A stretch of DNA of 64,000 bases, from NCBI RefSeq assembly GCF_900109045.1, contig NZ_FNYL01000005.1, positions 62,001-126,000 of the forward strand, written 5' to 3'. Of the stretch, positions 31,813-40,940 are shown one piece after another. The position numbers and the translations under genes are program-made. Position 1 is the stretch's first letter, and each line of letters opens with the position of its first letter. Below the pieces are notes generated by a model. The model had not been told where the DNA came from. It ran no database searches and saw only the letters and a list, made by a program, of their open reading frames with translations. Source of the stretch: Dyadobacter sp. SG02. GTDB lineage: Bacteria; Bacteroidota; Bacteroidia; Cytophagales; Spirosomataceae.

Positions 31813-32571
31813 TCAGCGCAGTACCAGTTCGCTGATTTTCGAGAATTCGGTGTGCGGCGCCATGGCTTTTACGATCCCCTTGCGGTCAACCAATATGAAA
31901 TAGGGCGTCTCGCTGATCTTGTAGCGGTGATTGAAACCGTACGATTCCGGAACGGGAATGAAACCGCAATTCCGTTTCGGAATCGCTTCCAGGCATTCCT
32001 CCTCTGTATTAAGGGTGGTACCAAGTGAAATTATCTCGATCCCCTTCCTTTTACTCTCATCTATAAAGGCTGAAATCACCTTGGTGCTTGCTAAGGTGTA
32101 CAGTGGCTTTTCGTAGCGCACCCAGAAGCCCAGCAGAATGTATTTGCCCCTCAGCCTCTCGGAATCATATTCCCGCCCGTCGAGCCCGCGCATGACGAAC
32201 GGCGCGATGGGCTCTCCTACTTCCGGCATCAGGTCGGGATTGTTCATGACCGAGCCATCCTGCTGAATGTACAATTGGCTTTTTTTAATGATTTCAAAGG
32301 ATGAAGCCTTGCCGTATTTATCGAATATAGGCTGGGTTTTGTATTGGCCCGGGCTTCGTTTGAGCATGTTGTCGTAGGTCTCGTAACTGATCCGCTTGCC
32401 GGTGGCGTGATCGATAATGGGCGAGTCGCGCGTCATAACGATCTGCTGGCTCACCTTGCCATTGTACCTTACCACTTTTGGTTCGTCGGACTGGCAAAAT
32501 GCTGATAATCTGGCAAATCCGACAATCGCCAGCAAACAAACGGAAAATTTACTCAAACGGCTCACCAACAT
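31813..32571 (-). CDS. TlpA-like thioredoxin-fold protein lacking the CXXC motif
   Basis: 252 aa with a signal peptide (about 1-25). An N-terminal domain is followed by an AhpC/TlpA-like domain: APFVMRGLDGREYDSERLRG, KYILLGFWVRYEKPLYTLAS and SETPYFILVDRKGIV, which contains the cis-proline. The position where TlpA has WCxxC reads WVRYEKP, so the redox dithiol is missing. It cannot be a conventional thiol-disulfide oxidoreductase and is more likely a binding or structural periplasmic protein. Confidence 0.75.
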   Translation of the reverse strand: MLVSRLSKFSVCLLAIVGFARLSAFCQSDEPKVVRYNGKVSQQIVMTRDSPIIDHATGKRISYETYDNMLKRSPGQYKTQPIFDKYGKASSFEIIKKSQLYIQQDGSVMNNPDLMPEVGEPIAPFVMRGLDGREYDSERLRGKYILLGFWVRYEKPLYTLASTKVISAFIDESKRKGIEIISLGTTLNTEEECLEAIPKRNCGFIPVPESYGFNHRYKISETPYFILVDRKGIVKAMAPHTEFSKISELVLR

Positions 32572-32705
32572 TCTGCCTCGAAAGATTGTATTAGTATCAA
32601 ATATTTGGTATTTTCATGCACAAATAATAATCCGGCATGACCTCTTAATAACTGGTTAAAGCCGTTCAATATTTTAGGCAAATTTAACTAATTGCAAATT
32701 CTGAT

Positions 32706-33962
32706 ATGTACGAGCGGATCCGGGAGAAGTTGGGGATTCTGGCCGATGCTGCGAAATACGATGTGTCATGCTCGTCGAGCGGCAGCAACCGGAAAAATGA
32801 GAACAAGGGGATCGGGGACGCGGAGGGAACGGGCATCTGCCACACGTACACCGAAGACGGCCGGTGTGTGTCGCTATTGAAGATTCTGCTGACCAACCAT
32901 TGCATTTTCGACTGCGCATTCTGTGTTTCGAGGCGTAGCAACGATGTTAAGCGGGCGGCATTCACTGTCGAGGAGGTGGTGGAACTAACGATGAACTTCT
33001 ACCGGCGCAACTACATCGAGGGGCTTTTTCTGAGTTCGGGCATATTCAAAGATGCGGATTATACGATGGAACGACTCGTTCGCATTGTGAAAAAGCTCAG
33101 GCACGAGGAGCGCTTCAATGGGTATATCCATTTAAAAACGATCCCCGGCGCAAGCGACGAGTTGCTTCGCGAGGCGGGCATGTACGCGGACCGCATGAGC
33201 ATTAACCTCGAAATGCCGACGGAAACCGGCCTGAAACTACTGGCGCCCGAAAAGTCGCACGCGGAAGTGAAAAAGCCTTTGAAATACATTCAGAACAGCA
33301 TTACCCAGTTTGAAAGCGAGAAGGCGCTGATCAAAAGCGTGCCCAGATTCGTACCGGCCGGGCAGAGCACGCAGATTGTCGTCGGGGCCACGCCGGAGTC
33401 GGACAAGGAGATATTGTATACTGCCAATGCATTTTATCAGAATTTTTCGCTGAAACGGGTTTACTATTCCGGCTACATTCCGATCAGTAATGATGCGCGG
33501 TTGCCGGTCATCGGCTCGCAGCCGCCTTTGATCCGCGAAAACCGGCTGTACCAGGCCGATTGGCTCATGCGTTTCTACGGATTTAAAGTGCAGGAAATCC
33601 TCAACGACATTCATCCGAACCTGGAAGCGGACGTCGATCCGAAGCTCAGCTGGGCATTGCGCAACCTCGACCAGTTTCCCGTCGACATCAACACGGCCGA
33701 TTATCACATGATCCTGCGCGTGCCTGGCATTGGCGTAAGCTCCGCATTGAAAATCGTTCAGGCGCGCAAGTTTAACAGGCTGTATGAAAGCCATTTGCGC
33801 AGATTAGGCATTGCATTCCGCAAAGCGCGACATTTCATCAGGTATGCAGACAGCCCAATCCAGCTCAAAGAATACGAAGCCGGCCATATCAAGGGGCTGA
33901 TTCTTGCCGAAAGCAAAAGCAAATACGTCTCGAACCCGAACAACCAACTGTCGCTTTTCTGA
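32706..33962 (+). CDS. Putative DNA modification/repair radical SAM protein (TIGR03916-like)
   Basis: 418 aa. The radical SAM cluster motif is NHCIFDCAFC (C66, C70, C73), preceded by further conserved cysteines at 22, 45 and 54. The TIM-barrel part carries LSSGIFKDADYTMERLV. The C-terminus has a helix-hairpin-helix (LRVPGIGVSSALKI), a nonspecific DNA-binding element rare among radical SAM enzymes. This matches the family called putative DNA modification/repair radical SAM protein. It overlaps the next gene by one base, as in the known two-gene pair. Confidence 0.85.
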   Translation: MYERIREKLGILADAAKYDVSCSSSGSNRKNENKGIGDAEGTGICHTYTEDGRCVSLLKILLTNHCIFDCAFCVSRRSNDVKRAAFTVEEVVELTMNFYRRNYIEGLFLSSGIFKDADYTMERLVRIVKKLRHEERFNGYIHLKTIPGASDELLREAGMYADRMSINLEMPTETGLKLLAPEKSHAEVKKPLKYIQNSITQFESEKALIKSVPRFVPAGQSTQIVVGATPESDKEILYTANAFYQNFSLKRVYYSGYIPISNDARLPVIGSQPPLIRENRLYQADWLMRFYGFKVQEILNDIHPNLEADVDPKLSWALRNLDQFPVDINTADYHMILRVPGIGVSSALKIVQARKFNRLYESHLRRLGIAFRKARHFIRYADSPIQLKEYEAGHIKGLILAESKSKYVSNPNNQLSLF

Positions 33963-34729
33963 TGGAGCTCTATATTTTCGACGGATCGCTGGAAGGATTG
34001 CTGACGGCCGTTTTCGAGTGCTATAAGCGGAAATCGCCGGTTGTAAAACTCGTGACCGAATTGCGTTACGTCCCGGATGTCTTCGATTCGGGTTACCGGG
34101 TCGTTTCCGATCGCGAGAAGGGTAAGCGGGTCTGGAAAGGTCTTTGTAAAAAACTCGGGAAAGAATGGCAGCTGCGGTTTTACAAGGCATTTCTTTCCGA
34201 ACAGCCGGAGGTTTTCCAGCATTTACTGAACTTCGCCCGCTACATCATCGACCAGCCGCCAGGCGCTTCCGAAAACTTCGCGCATCCCGACGTGCTGGCT
34301 ATTTCCCAGACCGCACAGAAGGTCCATCGCGAAAAGCACCGGATGGAAGCATTTGTGCGGTTCCAGAAAACGGCGGACGACATTTACTACGCCCACATCG
34401 AACCCGATTTCGATGTACTCCCTCTCCTGCCCGAGCATTTCCAGAATCGTTACGCCGACCAGCGCTGGATTATTTATGATTTAAAAAGAAAATACGGGCT
34501 CTATTACGATCTCGAAAAAACGGACGAAATCGAGCTCGATGCCGCACCGCAAATGTCAATCATCAATGCGCTTCCTTCCGATCTGCTCGATGAGAAAGAG
34601 CGGTTGTACACGTTGCTATGGCAGGATTATTTCAAAAGTACCAACATTCAGGCGCGCAAGAACACGCGCCTGCACGTGAGGCACGTACCGCGTCGCTATT
34701 GGAAATACCTTTCGGAGAAGCAGGGATAG
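33962..34729 (+). CDS. TIGR03915-like putative DNA repair protein
   Basis: 255 aa. The opening YIFDGSLEGLLTAVFECY and the closing TNIQARKNTRLHVRHVPRRY are characteristic of TIGR03915/DUF4130 proteins, which accompany the radical SAM partner and in other species are fused to a UdgX-type uracil-DNA-binding domain. That domain is absent here. The start overlaps the radical SAM stop by one base (TGATG), so the two are translationally coupled. The reaction is not known; a base-excision or modified-base repair role is usually proposed. Confidence 0.8.
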   Translation: MELYIFDGSLEGLLTAVFECYKRKSPVVKLVTELRYVPDVFDSGYRVVSDREKGKRVWKGLCKKLGKEWQLRFYKAFLSEQPEVFQHLLNFARYIIDQPPGASENFAHPDVLAISQTAQKVHREKHRMEAFVRFQKTADDIYYAHIEPDFDVLPLLPEHFQNRYADQRWIIYDLKRKYGLYYDLEKTDEIELDAAPQMSIINALPSDLLDEKERLYTLLWQDYFKSTNIQARKNTRLHVRHVPRRYWKYLSEKQG

Positions 34730-34829
34730 ATTTTAATAATTTTCAATATTTTTTTAGTGCACGTCGCCACGGTTTTGTCAACGCGTGGTGTCTTCTGGAA
34801 ATGTAGACATTCGGAGTTTGAATTGTCTT

Positions 34830-34847
34830 TTCCAACGATCGTTGGAA
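34830..34847. promoter_or_regulatory. Perfect 18-bp palindrome upstream of the secreted CBM protein
   Basis: TTCCAACGATCGTTGGAA is fully self-complementary and lies 31 bp before the ATG of the large secreted protein. A palindrome of this length at a leader position suits a dimeric repressor or activator site. No TAnnTTTG box is adjacent. Confidence 0.5.
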
Positions 34848-34878
34848 TGTCCTATTCATCCACATTTTCCAGCATGCT

Positions 34879-37545
34879 ATGAAAACTTGTACGTTCGTTA
34901 TTTGCTTTTTGCTCTCAGCGATTGCCTCCTTTGCTACTGCTCCCGCGAGCGGTAAAGCCGCTAACCCTGTGCCGTTTACCGTTTGTCTGGAAGCCGAAAA
35001 CAGCAATGGCGACGGCCCCCTTTCCTCGGACCCGAATGCTTCCAATGGCGTGACCCGCGGCGGGCAGAATGGTCCGGAGTATTTTGTAGAATATGTGACT
35101 AATGTTCCTTCTACGGTAAGATACAAGGTAACCCTCCGGTATTATGCTGAACGGAACTCGCTAGTGAATGTGTCCGTCAATGGCGGGAAGCCCTTCCAGG
35201 TGGAACTCCCCGCCTCGCATTCCTGGAATATCGTGTCTACGGAACATACCTTCGAAGTGAATCTGATCGGGAGTACCAACCGCATCCGCATTCAGGAACT
35301 TCCGGGCTACGATGTGAGGCAGGATAAGGTATGCTGGACCGAAATCCCCGGAACCGAATGGCCGATTTCCTGCGATTTCTCGGTGAATCCCTGGGCAGTG
35401 GGCAACCCTGCAAGCTACTTGCCCGGCCAGACGGTAACGCTTGATTCCCGGTGCTCCGGTGCCGATTGCGACGCCGCCTCGCAGGCATGGATCGGCGACG
35501 ATATCATTATTCCAGGCCCCGTGGCCTCGTTCCCTGCTCCGTCAACACCAGGCGACTACATCTATCGCTTGATCGCTACCAGGTATGGTTGTGCGAAAGA
35601 CACTACCGTAAATGTGACGATCCGCGTACAAAACGCGTCGGCCGAATGCGATTTCCAGATTGCACCTACCTCTGCCGCGAGCACTTACGAGGTCGGGGCA
35701 ACCATCGGTTTCAGCGCTAATTGCTCGGGTGGCGACTGCGACGAGGTTCAGTTCATATGGTCCGGAAACGGCATTTTGCGGGAAGGTCGCAACATTGGTG
35801 TCGAAGCTCCTGCCACGCCGGGTACTTACATTTACGATCTTATGGCGACAAAACCCGGATGCGGCGGCAAAACCGCATCTGTGACGGTGCAAGTTATAAT
35901 CCCGCCGGGTTGCGATTATGATGTATCCGCGGCGGTATCCAATGCGACACCGGCCTGCTCCGAGCCCATTACGCTTAGTTCGCAATGCACAGGGCCGGAT
36001 TGCGCCGGCATCACATACGGCTGGTCCGGCGGGGGACTTAATGTATCGGGCTCGTCCGTCACTGTGCCTGCACCGTCGGTAAGTGGCACTTACAACTATT
36101 TTGTTTTTGCCAACAAAGAAGGCTGCCGCGGCAAGTCCTCGGGCGTGGTTGTCACGGTTAGCTGCGAGTCAAACCCCACAGAGCCGTTCAGCGCGTGTGT
36201 GGAAGCCGAAAATTCGAATAGTGACGGAGAAGTCACCGACGATCCCAATGCATCGAACGGCAAGACACGCGGCACGCAGAATGGCCCGAGTTATTTCGTA
36301 GAATATCAAGTCAATGGTGTGAAGGTAACGGGATTGCATCAGGTAACGCTGCGCTATTACTCCACGCAGCCTACCGGCATTACGATCAGCGTCAACGGTG
36401 AAGAAACCGCGCCGCTGACCGGCCTGGCCGCGTCGGGTTCGTGGAATATTGTATGGGCTGAGAAAACCTACAATTTCAACTTGAAGGAAGGCAATAATAA
36501 AATCCGCATCTGGAGTGGATTTGGTTACCCGGTTATCCGTCAGGACAAAATTTGTGTGACCGGCCCCGGCGGAACGGGAAATCCGCCATCGTGTGACTTC
36601 AATATCACTACGGGTGTCTCCACGACTACTCCCGCATGTTCGACAACCGTATCCGCCGGCGCCGGTTGTTCCGGTTTCGATTGCCAGTCGGTATCGTATC
36701 AATGGAGCGGAAACGGTACAAATTCATCATTCAGTTATGCCACCATCCTTCCTCCGCGCGCCAACGGTACTTATACCTACACTTTGACTGCTTCTAAAAA
36801 CGGCTGCGCATCGGTGGTCAAAACGATCGATATCACCGTTAATGGCTGTGAACCGTCCGGGCCATTCAGCGCATGTGCGGAAGCAGAGTGGTCGGGCAGC
36901 AACGGCCCTACCAGCAGCGACCCGAACGCATCGAACGGACAAACAAGAGGGGCGCAAAATAACTATGATTATTATGTCGACTATTATATCGCCGACGTAC
37001 CTGCGGCGGGCGTCTATCCCGTGACTTTGCGTTACTACGCCGAAGCGAATGCGCAGGTAAGCGTGTCGGTTAACGGGAACGCTGCGATTGGGTCCGCACA
37101 GCTACCTGCCAGCAACAGCTGGAACATTGTAGCCCGCGAAGAAATCATCAACGTACCATTGTCCGCAGGTAACAACACCATCCGCATTCAGGGATTGCCG
37201 GGCGCCGCATGCCGCCAGGACAAAATTTGTGTTGGAAACATCCTGAGCAATGCCCGGATGGCCGTACCGGAGCTTAATGCGCTTCAAAATGATACGCCGC
37301 TGCTCCAAGCTTATCCTAACCCTGCACCCGGCGAGTTCAAAGCGAGCTTCCATTTGAAAACCGGTGAAGCGGCTACCATCCGCGTGACGGACGTTCAGGG
37401 CAAAGTCTGGCATACCCGCAATGTCAGCGGAAAAGGCCCGCACGAAGAGCGCATAACCCTCGGCAATGCACCGGCAGGCATTTACCTCCTCCAAGTGAAG
37501 AAGCCGGATTCGGTGGAAACGAAAAAGATTTTACTCACGCATTAA
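34879..37545 (+). CDS. Secreted multi-domain carbohydrate-binding-like protein with T9SS sorting domain
   Basis: 888 aa with a signal peptide (about 1-22). Three related CBM6/CBM35-like modules (about 32-155, 435-560 and 660-790) each start with FxxCxEAExS, contain SDPNASNGxTRGxQN-type loops and end in RQDKxC, where the two Cys are likely bridged. Four Ig/PKD-like domains (about 160-430 and 565-655) begin with CDFxI and carry paired cysteines (CSGxDCxxV). The C-terminus (about 805-888, AYPNPAPGEF to KKILLTH) is a type A T9SS sorting domain. It is probably a surface adhesin or glycan-binding protein; no catalytic domain was seen. The gene stands alone. Confidence 0.8.
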   Translation: MKTCTFVICFLLSAIASFATAPASGKAANPVPFTVCLEAENSNGDGPLSSDPNASNGVTRGGQNGPEYFVEYVTNVPSTVRYKVTLRYYAERNSLVNVSVNGGKPFQVELPASHSWNIVSTEHTFEVNLIGSTNRIRIQELPGYDVRQDKVCWTEIPGTEWPISCDFSVNPWAVGNPASYLPGQTVTLDSRCSGADCDAASQAWIGDDIIIPGPVASFPAPSTPGDYIYRLIATRYGCAKDTTVNVTIRVQNASAECDFQIAPTSAASTYEVGATIGFSANCSGGDCDEVQFIWSGNGILREGRNIGVEAPATPGTYIYDLMATKPGCGGKTASVTVQVIIPPGCDYDVSAAVSNATPACSEPITLSSQCTGPDCAGITYGWSGGGLNVSGSSVTVPAPSVSGTYNYFVFANKEGCRGKSSGVVVTVSCESNPTEPFSACVEAENSNSDGEVTDDPNASNGKTRGTQNGPSYFVEYQVNGVKVTGLHQVTLRYYSTQPTGITISVNGEETAPLTGLAASGSWNIVWAEKTYNFNLKEGNNKIRIWSGFGYPVIRQDKICVTGPGGTGNPPSCDFNITTGVSTTTPACSTTVSAGAGCSGFDCQSVSYQWSGNGTNSSFSYATILPPRANGTYTYTLTASKNGCASVVKTIDITVNGCEPSGPFSACAEAEWSGSNGPTSSDPNASNGQTRGAQNNYDYYVDYYIADVPAAGVYPVTLRYYAEANAQVSVSVNGNAAIGSAQLPASNSWNIVAREEIINVPLSAGNNTIRIQGLPGAACRQDKICVGNILSNARMAVPELNALQNDTPLLQAYPNPAPGEFKASFHLKTGEAATIRVTDVQGKVWHTRNVSGKGPHEERITLGNAPAGIYLLQVKKPDSVETKKILLTH

Positions 37546-37550
37546 ATGCA

Positions 37551-37584
37551 AAAAGCGGTTGCCTGTTCCCGGGCAACCGCTTTT
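37551..37584. terminator. Bidirectional intrinsic terminator
   Basis: A 13-bp stem AAAAGCGGTTGCC / GGCAACCGCTTTT with an A-run on one side and a T-run on the other lies between the stops of the convergent CBM-protein and M61-peptidase genes. Confidence 0.9.
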
Positions 37585-37585
37585 C

Positions 37586-39403
37586 TTATTTCCATTTGCT
37601 TCCCAACCAGGACTTTCGGAACGCCTGCATCGCTTCCGAAACCGTCTTTCCTGCCTCCTCGTAAGTCATTACCTGCAAGCGCGGGTTTTCGATCAGTTCC
37701 AGCATAGCCGTCTTCTGCTCATCGCGGTGCTTGTATTCCACGGCAATCTGATCTCCGGGTTTATGATTTTTAAGAATTGAAACCAGTTCGTCGTTTTTCG
37801 ATACCAACTTTCCATCCAATTTCTGGATTTCGTCGTCGATGTCCAGCCCGGCCTTATAAAGCGGGCTTCCGATAATGGTATTTGAAGTGATCGTCAAGCC
37901 GGGACCTTCTTTATACCGGATATCGCCGATCCAGGCTTGTCCTTCAAACTGTTTTTTCAACAACAATCCCGCATTGGCCAGCAGCGGCGTGTAATCAAGT
38001 GGCTCATGCCCGTTGATGTATTTGGTAAAAAACTGCTGTGCAAAAACCTTGTCCTTCGTATAAGTGGCCAAAACAGTTTCAAGATCCGCCACATTGTAAG
38101 CTACTTCCGGTTTCCCGTGTTTTGCCCAAACGGCTTTCATAAAATCGTCGAGATTCAATCCTTTACTCCGCAATTGAAGGTCCAATGCGAGCGCTATCGA
38201 CGCGCCGTAAGGGTAATAGGAAGTATAAATATTGGGATAATTGGTTTTGTCGATGGCCACGCCCGCATCGACGAAAACCGCATTGGTACTGGCCTGCACG
38301 GGCGAAATGCGTTTGGTACCGGCTGTATTCTCTTTGGTATTAACCAGGGAAGTCAAGGTCCTGCAATACTCTTCCAGCGGATCGAACCCCGCCCTTTCGA
38401 GGATCAGATCACCATAGTATTGGGTAAAACCTTCGGCAAACCAGAGCTCGAAACTCATATTGCTCTTTTCAAAATTGAAAGGTTCGAGCGTTTTAGGACG
38501 AATGCGCTCGACATTCCAGGTGTGGAAAAACTCATGGGAAAATACGCCCAGCAGGTTGTCGGAACCGTCGAATGCGACCGGCAGGGTTATCATCGTGCTG
38601 TTCCGGTGCTCCATACCATCGCCTCTGACATAGGGATTGATGCTCGCAAGGAAGGTGTAGCTGCCGTTGTCGAATGCGGGAAACTCGCCGAAAACCATCC
38701 GCGCCTCTTCCGTAATGCGTTTCACCTTGCCGGCAAATGCGGTGGCGAGCGAATCGCTGCCTTTCGCTTCCAATGCCAATCTGAACTGCGACGGCCTGTT
38801 GTCGGCATTAGGAACCGTCCATTCTTTAATCGTCAGTTGCCCGATTTTCGTGGGTGAATCCATGAAGTATTGCAAATCCGGCGCTGTGAAGACGTTGGCG
38901 TCGCTGGTGGTTTTGAGCTGGGTAGCAATCGTCCATTGGTTCGGCTTGGGCAGGTTAAATGCAACCGTGATCGGCGCTTTTTCCAGCTCTTTTACCCACA
39001 TGAATGTCGCGGGCATATTCAGATGCACGCTACTGGCGTCGATGCCGGCGTAGGTACCGTCGGCATGGTTGGCATATAAAGTGTATTCGACCTTCACGAA
39101 TCCATTGATACCGGAGATTTTGTAAACATCACCATCCACGCGCTGCACAGGAACCGGCTTGCCCGATTTGTCAAAAGCCACCACGTCATAGATATTCTTC
39201 CCGTACTCGTGCGTAGCGTACCTGCCCGGAGAAGAGCGCGACATTCTGAAATGCAGCTCTTTTTGAGGTGCATCAGCAACGCTCAACGCAATGCGGGCCT
39301 CGTGGTGGACGATATTAGGAAAGGATACATCGTAGCGGATCGTTTGCGCAAACGCGTACGAGCACATCATGGGCGTGGCGAGCAAAGCGGCCAGTTTTTT
39401 CAT
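37586..39403 (-). CDS. M61-family glycyl aminopeptidase-like metallopeptidase
   Basis: 605 aa with a signal peptide (about 1-19). The N-terminal beta domain is typical of M61. The zinc site is SHEFFHTWNVERIRP (HExxH followed by a NxE-type third ligand), and WFAEGFTQYYGDLIL is the gluzincin downstream helix. A C-terminal PDZ domain (about 490-580; SNTIIGSPLYKAGLDIDDEI) completes the M61-PDZ layout. It acts in the periplasm or at the surface and probably cleaves N-terminal glycine or alanine. Confidence 0.9.
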   Translation of the reverse strand: MKKLAALLATPMMCSYAFAQTIRYDVSFPNIVHHEARIALSVADAPQKELHFRMSRSSPGRYATHEYGKNIYDVVAFDKSGKPVPVQRVDGDVYKISGINGFVKVEYTLYANHADGTYAGIDASSVHLNMPATFMWVKELEKAPITVAFNLPKPNQWTIATQLKTTSDANVFTAPDLQYFMDSPTKIGQLTIKEWTVPNADNRPSQFRLALEAKGSDSLATAFAGKVKRITEEARMVFGEFPAFDNGSYTFLASINPYVRGDGMEHRNSTMITLPVAFDGSDNLLGVFSHEFFHTWNVERIRPKTLEPFNFEKSNMSFELWFAEGFTQYYGDLILERAGFDPLEEYCRTLTSLVNTKENTAGTKRISPVQASTNAVFVDAGVAIDKTNYPNIYTSYYPYGASIALALDLQLRSKGLNLDDFMKAVWAKHGKPEVAYNVADLETVLATYTKDKVFAQQFFTKYINGHEPLDYTPLLANAGLLLKKQFEGQAWIGDIRYKEGPGLTITSNTIIGSPLYKAGLDIDDEIQKLDGKLVSKNDELVSILKNHKPGDQIAVEYKHRDEQKTAMLELIENPRLQVMTYEEAGKTVSEAMQAFRKSWLGSKWK

Positions 39404-39549
39404 GGATTGATGAAATGATTTTGAAGTGACAAGCCGCCAATTTAACCGAATAACCGAACATTTGAAGCCACCATACCGCTACTAACCCGATTATTGCTTA
39501 ATTTTTCCGGTTCAAATCCCATTAAAACTCAAAATAGTATCGACCGTCC

Positions 39550-40239
39550 ATGAAGAAACGCTTACTACCCCTGGCCCTGACCCTCGCTATCACCTCGCAA
39601 TACGCTTACAGCCAAACGAAAGCTCTTTTCAACGGCAAGGACCTCAAAGGCTGGCACATCGACGTGCCGGAAATGGACAAAGACCCGAAGGCGATCAACC
39701 CGTTTCTCGTACGCAATGGCCTGCTCGTAAGCCTGGGTACGCCCGGCGGACACCTGATCACGGACGCGCAGCACGAGAATTTCCGCTTTACATTCCAGTA
39801 TCGTTTTGCAGGCAAACCGGGCAATTGCGGCGCGCTGGTATTCGTTTCCAAGCCGCGCGATTTGTATGAAATGTTTCCCAAATCCATTGAAGTACAGCTC
39901 ATGAACCAGAACGCCGGTGATTTCTGGTGCATTCAGGAGGACATTACCGTACCCGACATGGAAAAGCGTCGCGGGCCCAAGGAAAAATGGGGCGTCAACG
40001 GCGACAAGCTCCGCCGCATTCCCAACCTCACTGACGGCACCGAAAAGCCGCTGGGCGAATGGAATTCGATGGTGATAGAATGTGTTAAGAATTCAATCAA
40101 AGTATGGCTCAACGGTGTACTCGTCAACTACGGCTATGACGCGACGGCTTCCAAAGGCCAGATAGCATTGCAGTCCGAAGGCTCCGAAGTTGAGTTCAAA
40201 GATGTTAAACTGACGCCGATTAAAGCGCTTTCCAAGTAA
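39550..40239 (+). CDS. DUF1080 (3-keto-disaccharide hydrolase-like) protein
   Basis: 229 aa with a signal peptide (about 1-21, ending AYSQT). The rest is a beta-jelly-roll DUF1080 domain: LFNGKDLKGWHID, FRFTFQYRFAGKPGNCG, EVQLMNQNAGDFWCI and GQIALQSEGSEVEFKDVKL are diagnostic. Family members hydrolyse 3-keto-glucosides or bind sugars. The stop overlaps the lspA start by one base (TAATG), so it is co-transcribed with lspA despite the unrelated function. Confidence 0.9.
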   Translation: MKKRLLPLALTLAITSQYAYSQTKALFNGKDLKGWHIDVPEMDKDPKAINPFLVRNGLLVSLGTPGGHLITDAQHENFRFTFQYRFAGKPGNCGALVFVSKPRDLYEMFPKSIEVQLMNQNAGDFWCIQEDITVPDMEKRRGPKEKWGVNGDKLRRIPNLTDGTEKPLGEWNSMVIECVKNSIKVWLNGVLVNYGYDATASKGQIALQSEGSEVEFKDVKLTPIKALSK

Positions 40240-40751
40240 TGAACCTTAAATCAAACCGCCTGGTCAGGAATATTGCCATTATCGTGGTGCTGGTCGCCAA
40301 TATCGGCTGCGATCAGATATCGAAAAGCGTGGTCCGGGAAAATGTGGGCTTTTACCAAACTATCCACGTGATCAAGGATTACGTGACCATTACCTATGTC
40401 GAAAACACCGGCGCGTTCCTCAGCATCGGCAGCTCGCTACCCGACTCCGTCAAAATTTTTGTGTTGTCCGTCATCCCGCTGATCGCGCTGCTTTTCGGCA
40501 TTATTTATTTACTCACCAAAAAGAATCTGACCTGGCTGAGTGCCCTCGCGCTGAGTTTTGCGATCGGCGGCGGCATCGGCAACATTTACGACCGCCTAGT
40601 CCACGGTTCGGTAACCGACTTCATGCACATTAATTTCGGGCTATTCCAAACGGGCATATTCAATATGGCTGACGTTTCGATCATGACTGGGATGTTTATC
40701 TTCCTGTACCAGTCATACAGCCGGCAAAAATCACGGTTTCCGGGGCTTTGA
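40239..40751 (+). CDS. lspA: Lipoprotein signal peptidase (signal peptidase II)
   Basis: 170 aa with four membrane segments. The catalytic aspartates lie in GGIGNIYDRLVHGSVTDF (first) and FNMADVSI (second), both family signatures, and VENTGAFLSIG is the conserved loop. It cleaves diacylglyceryl-modified prolipoproteins at the inner membrane before the lipidated Cys, for example that of the lipoprotein at 11.5-12.0 kb. The start overlaps the DUF1080 stop, and the gene-free hairpin array follows it. Confidence 0.95.
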   Translation: MNLKSNRLVRNIAIIVVLVANIGCDQISKSVVRENVGFYQTIHVIKDYVTITYVENTGAFLSIGSSLPDSVKIFVLSVIPLIALLFGIIYLLTKKNLTWLSALALSFAIGGGIGNIYDRLVHGSVTDFMHINFGLFQTGIFNMADVSIMTGMFIFLYQSYSRQKSRFPGL

Positions 40752-40808
40752 GGTAATGTTGTAGCAACGTATTGATCATTGACGATGGTATTTAACGCCC
40801 GCATTGTC

Positions 40809-40940
40809 GTTACATGCCTGGCTGCATTTCCAAACACGGGTAATCATTTATTTTGCCACCAATGTTACATCGTTACCGCGATTTGGCGTAGAAGTGTGCA
40901 TAAGGTTCACAACATTGGTACAATTTCCGCCATCCACCAA
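40809..40940. repeat. Degenerate inverted and direct half-units at the left edge of the array
   Basis: GTTACATGCCTGGCTGCAT at 40809-40827 is a near match to the reverse complement of the unit's ATGCC-GTCA-GGCAT hairpin region, and CCAATGTT at 40859 continues that inverted copy. A degenerate direct copy follows (GAAGTGTGCATAAGG at 40891-40905, then CAACATTGGTA). The arms CCAATGTT / AACATTGG face each other. Confidence 0.6.

Noticed and set aside
39500-39530. Possible tRNA TPsiC arm (GGTTCAAATCCC)
   Set aside because: The flanking bases do not form a 5-bp T stem, and no acceptor, D or anticodon arm is present upstream.
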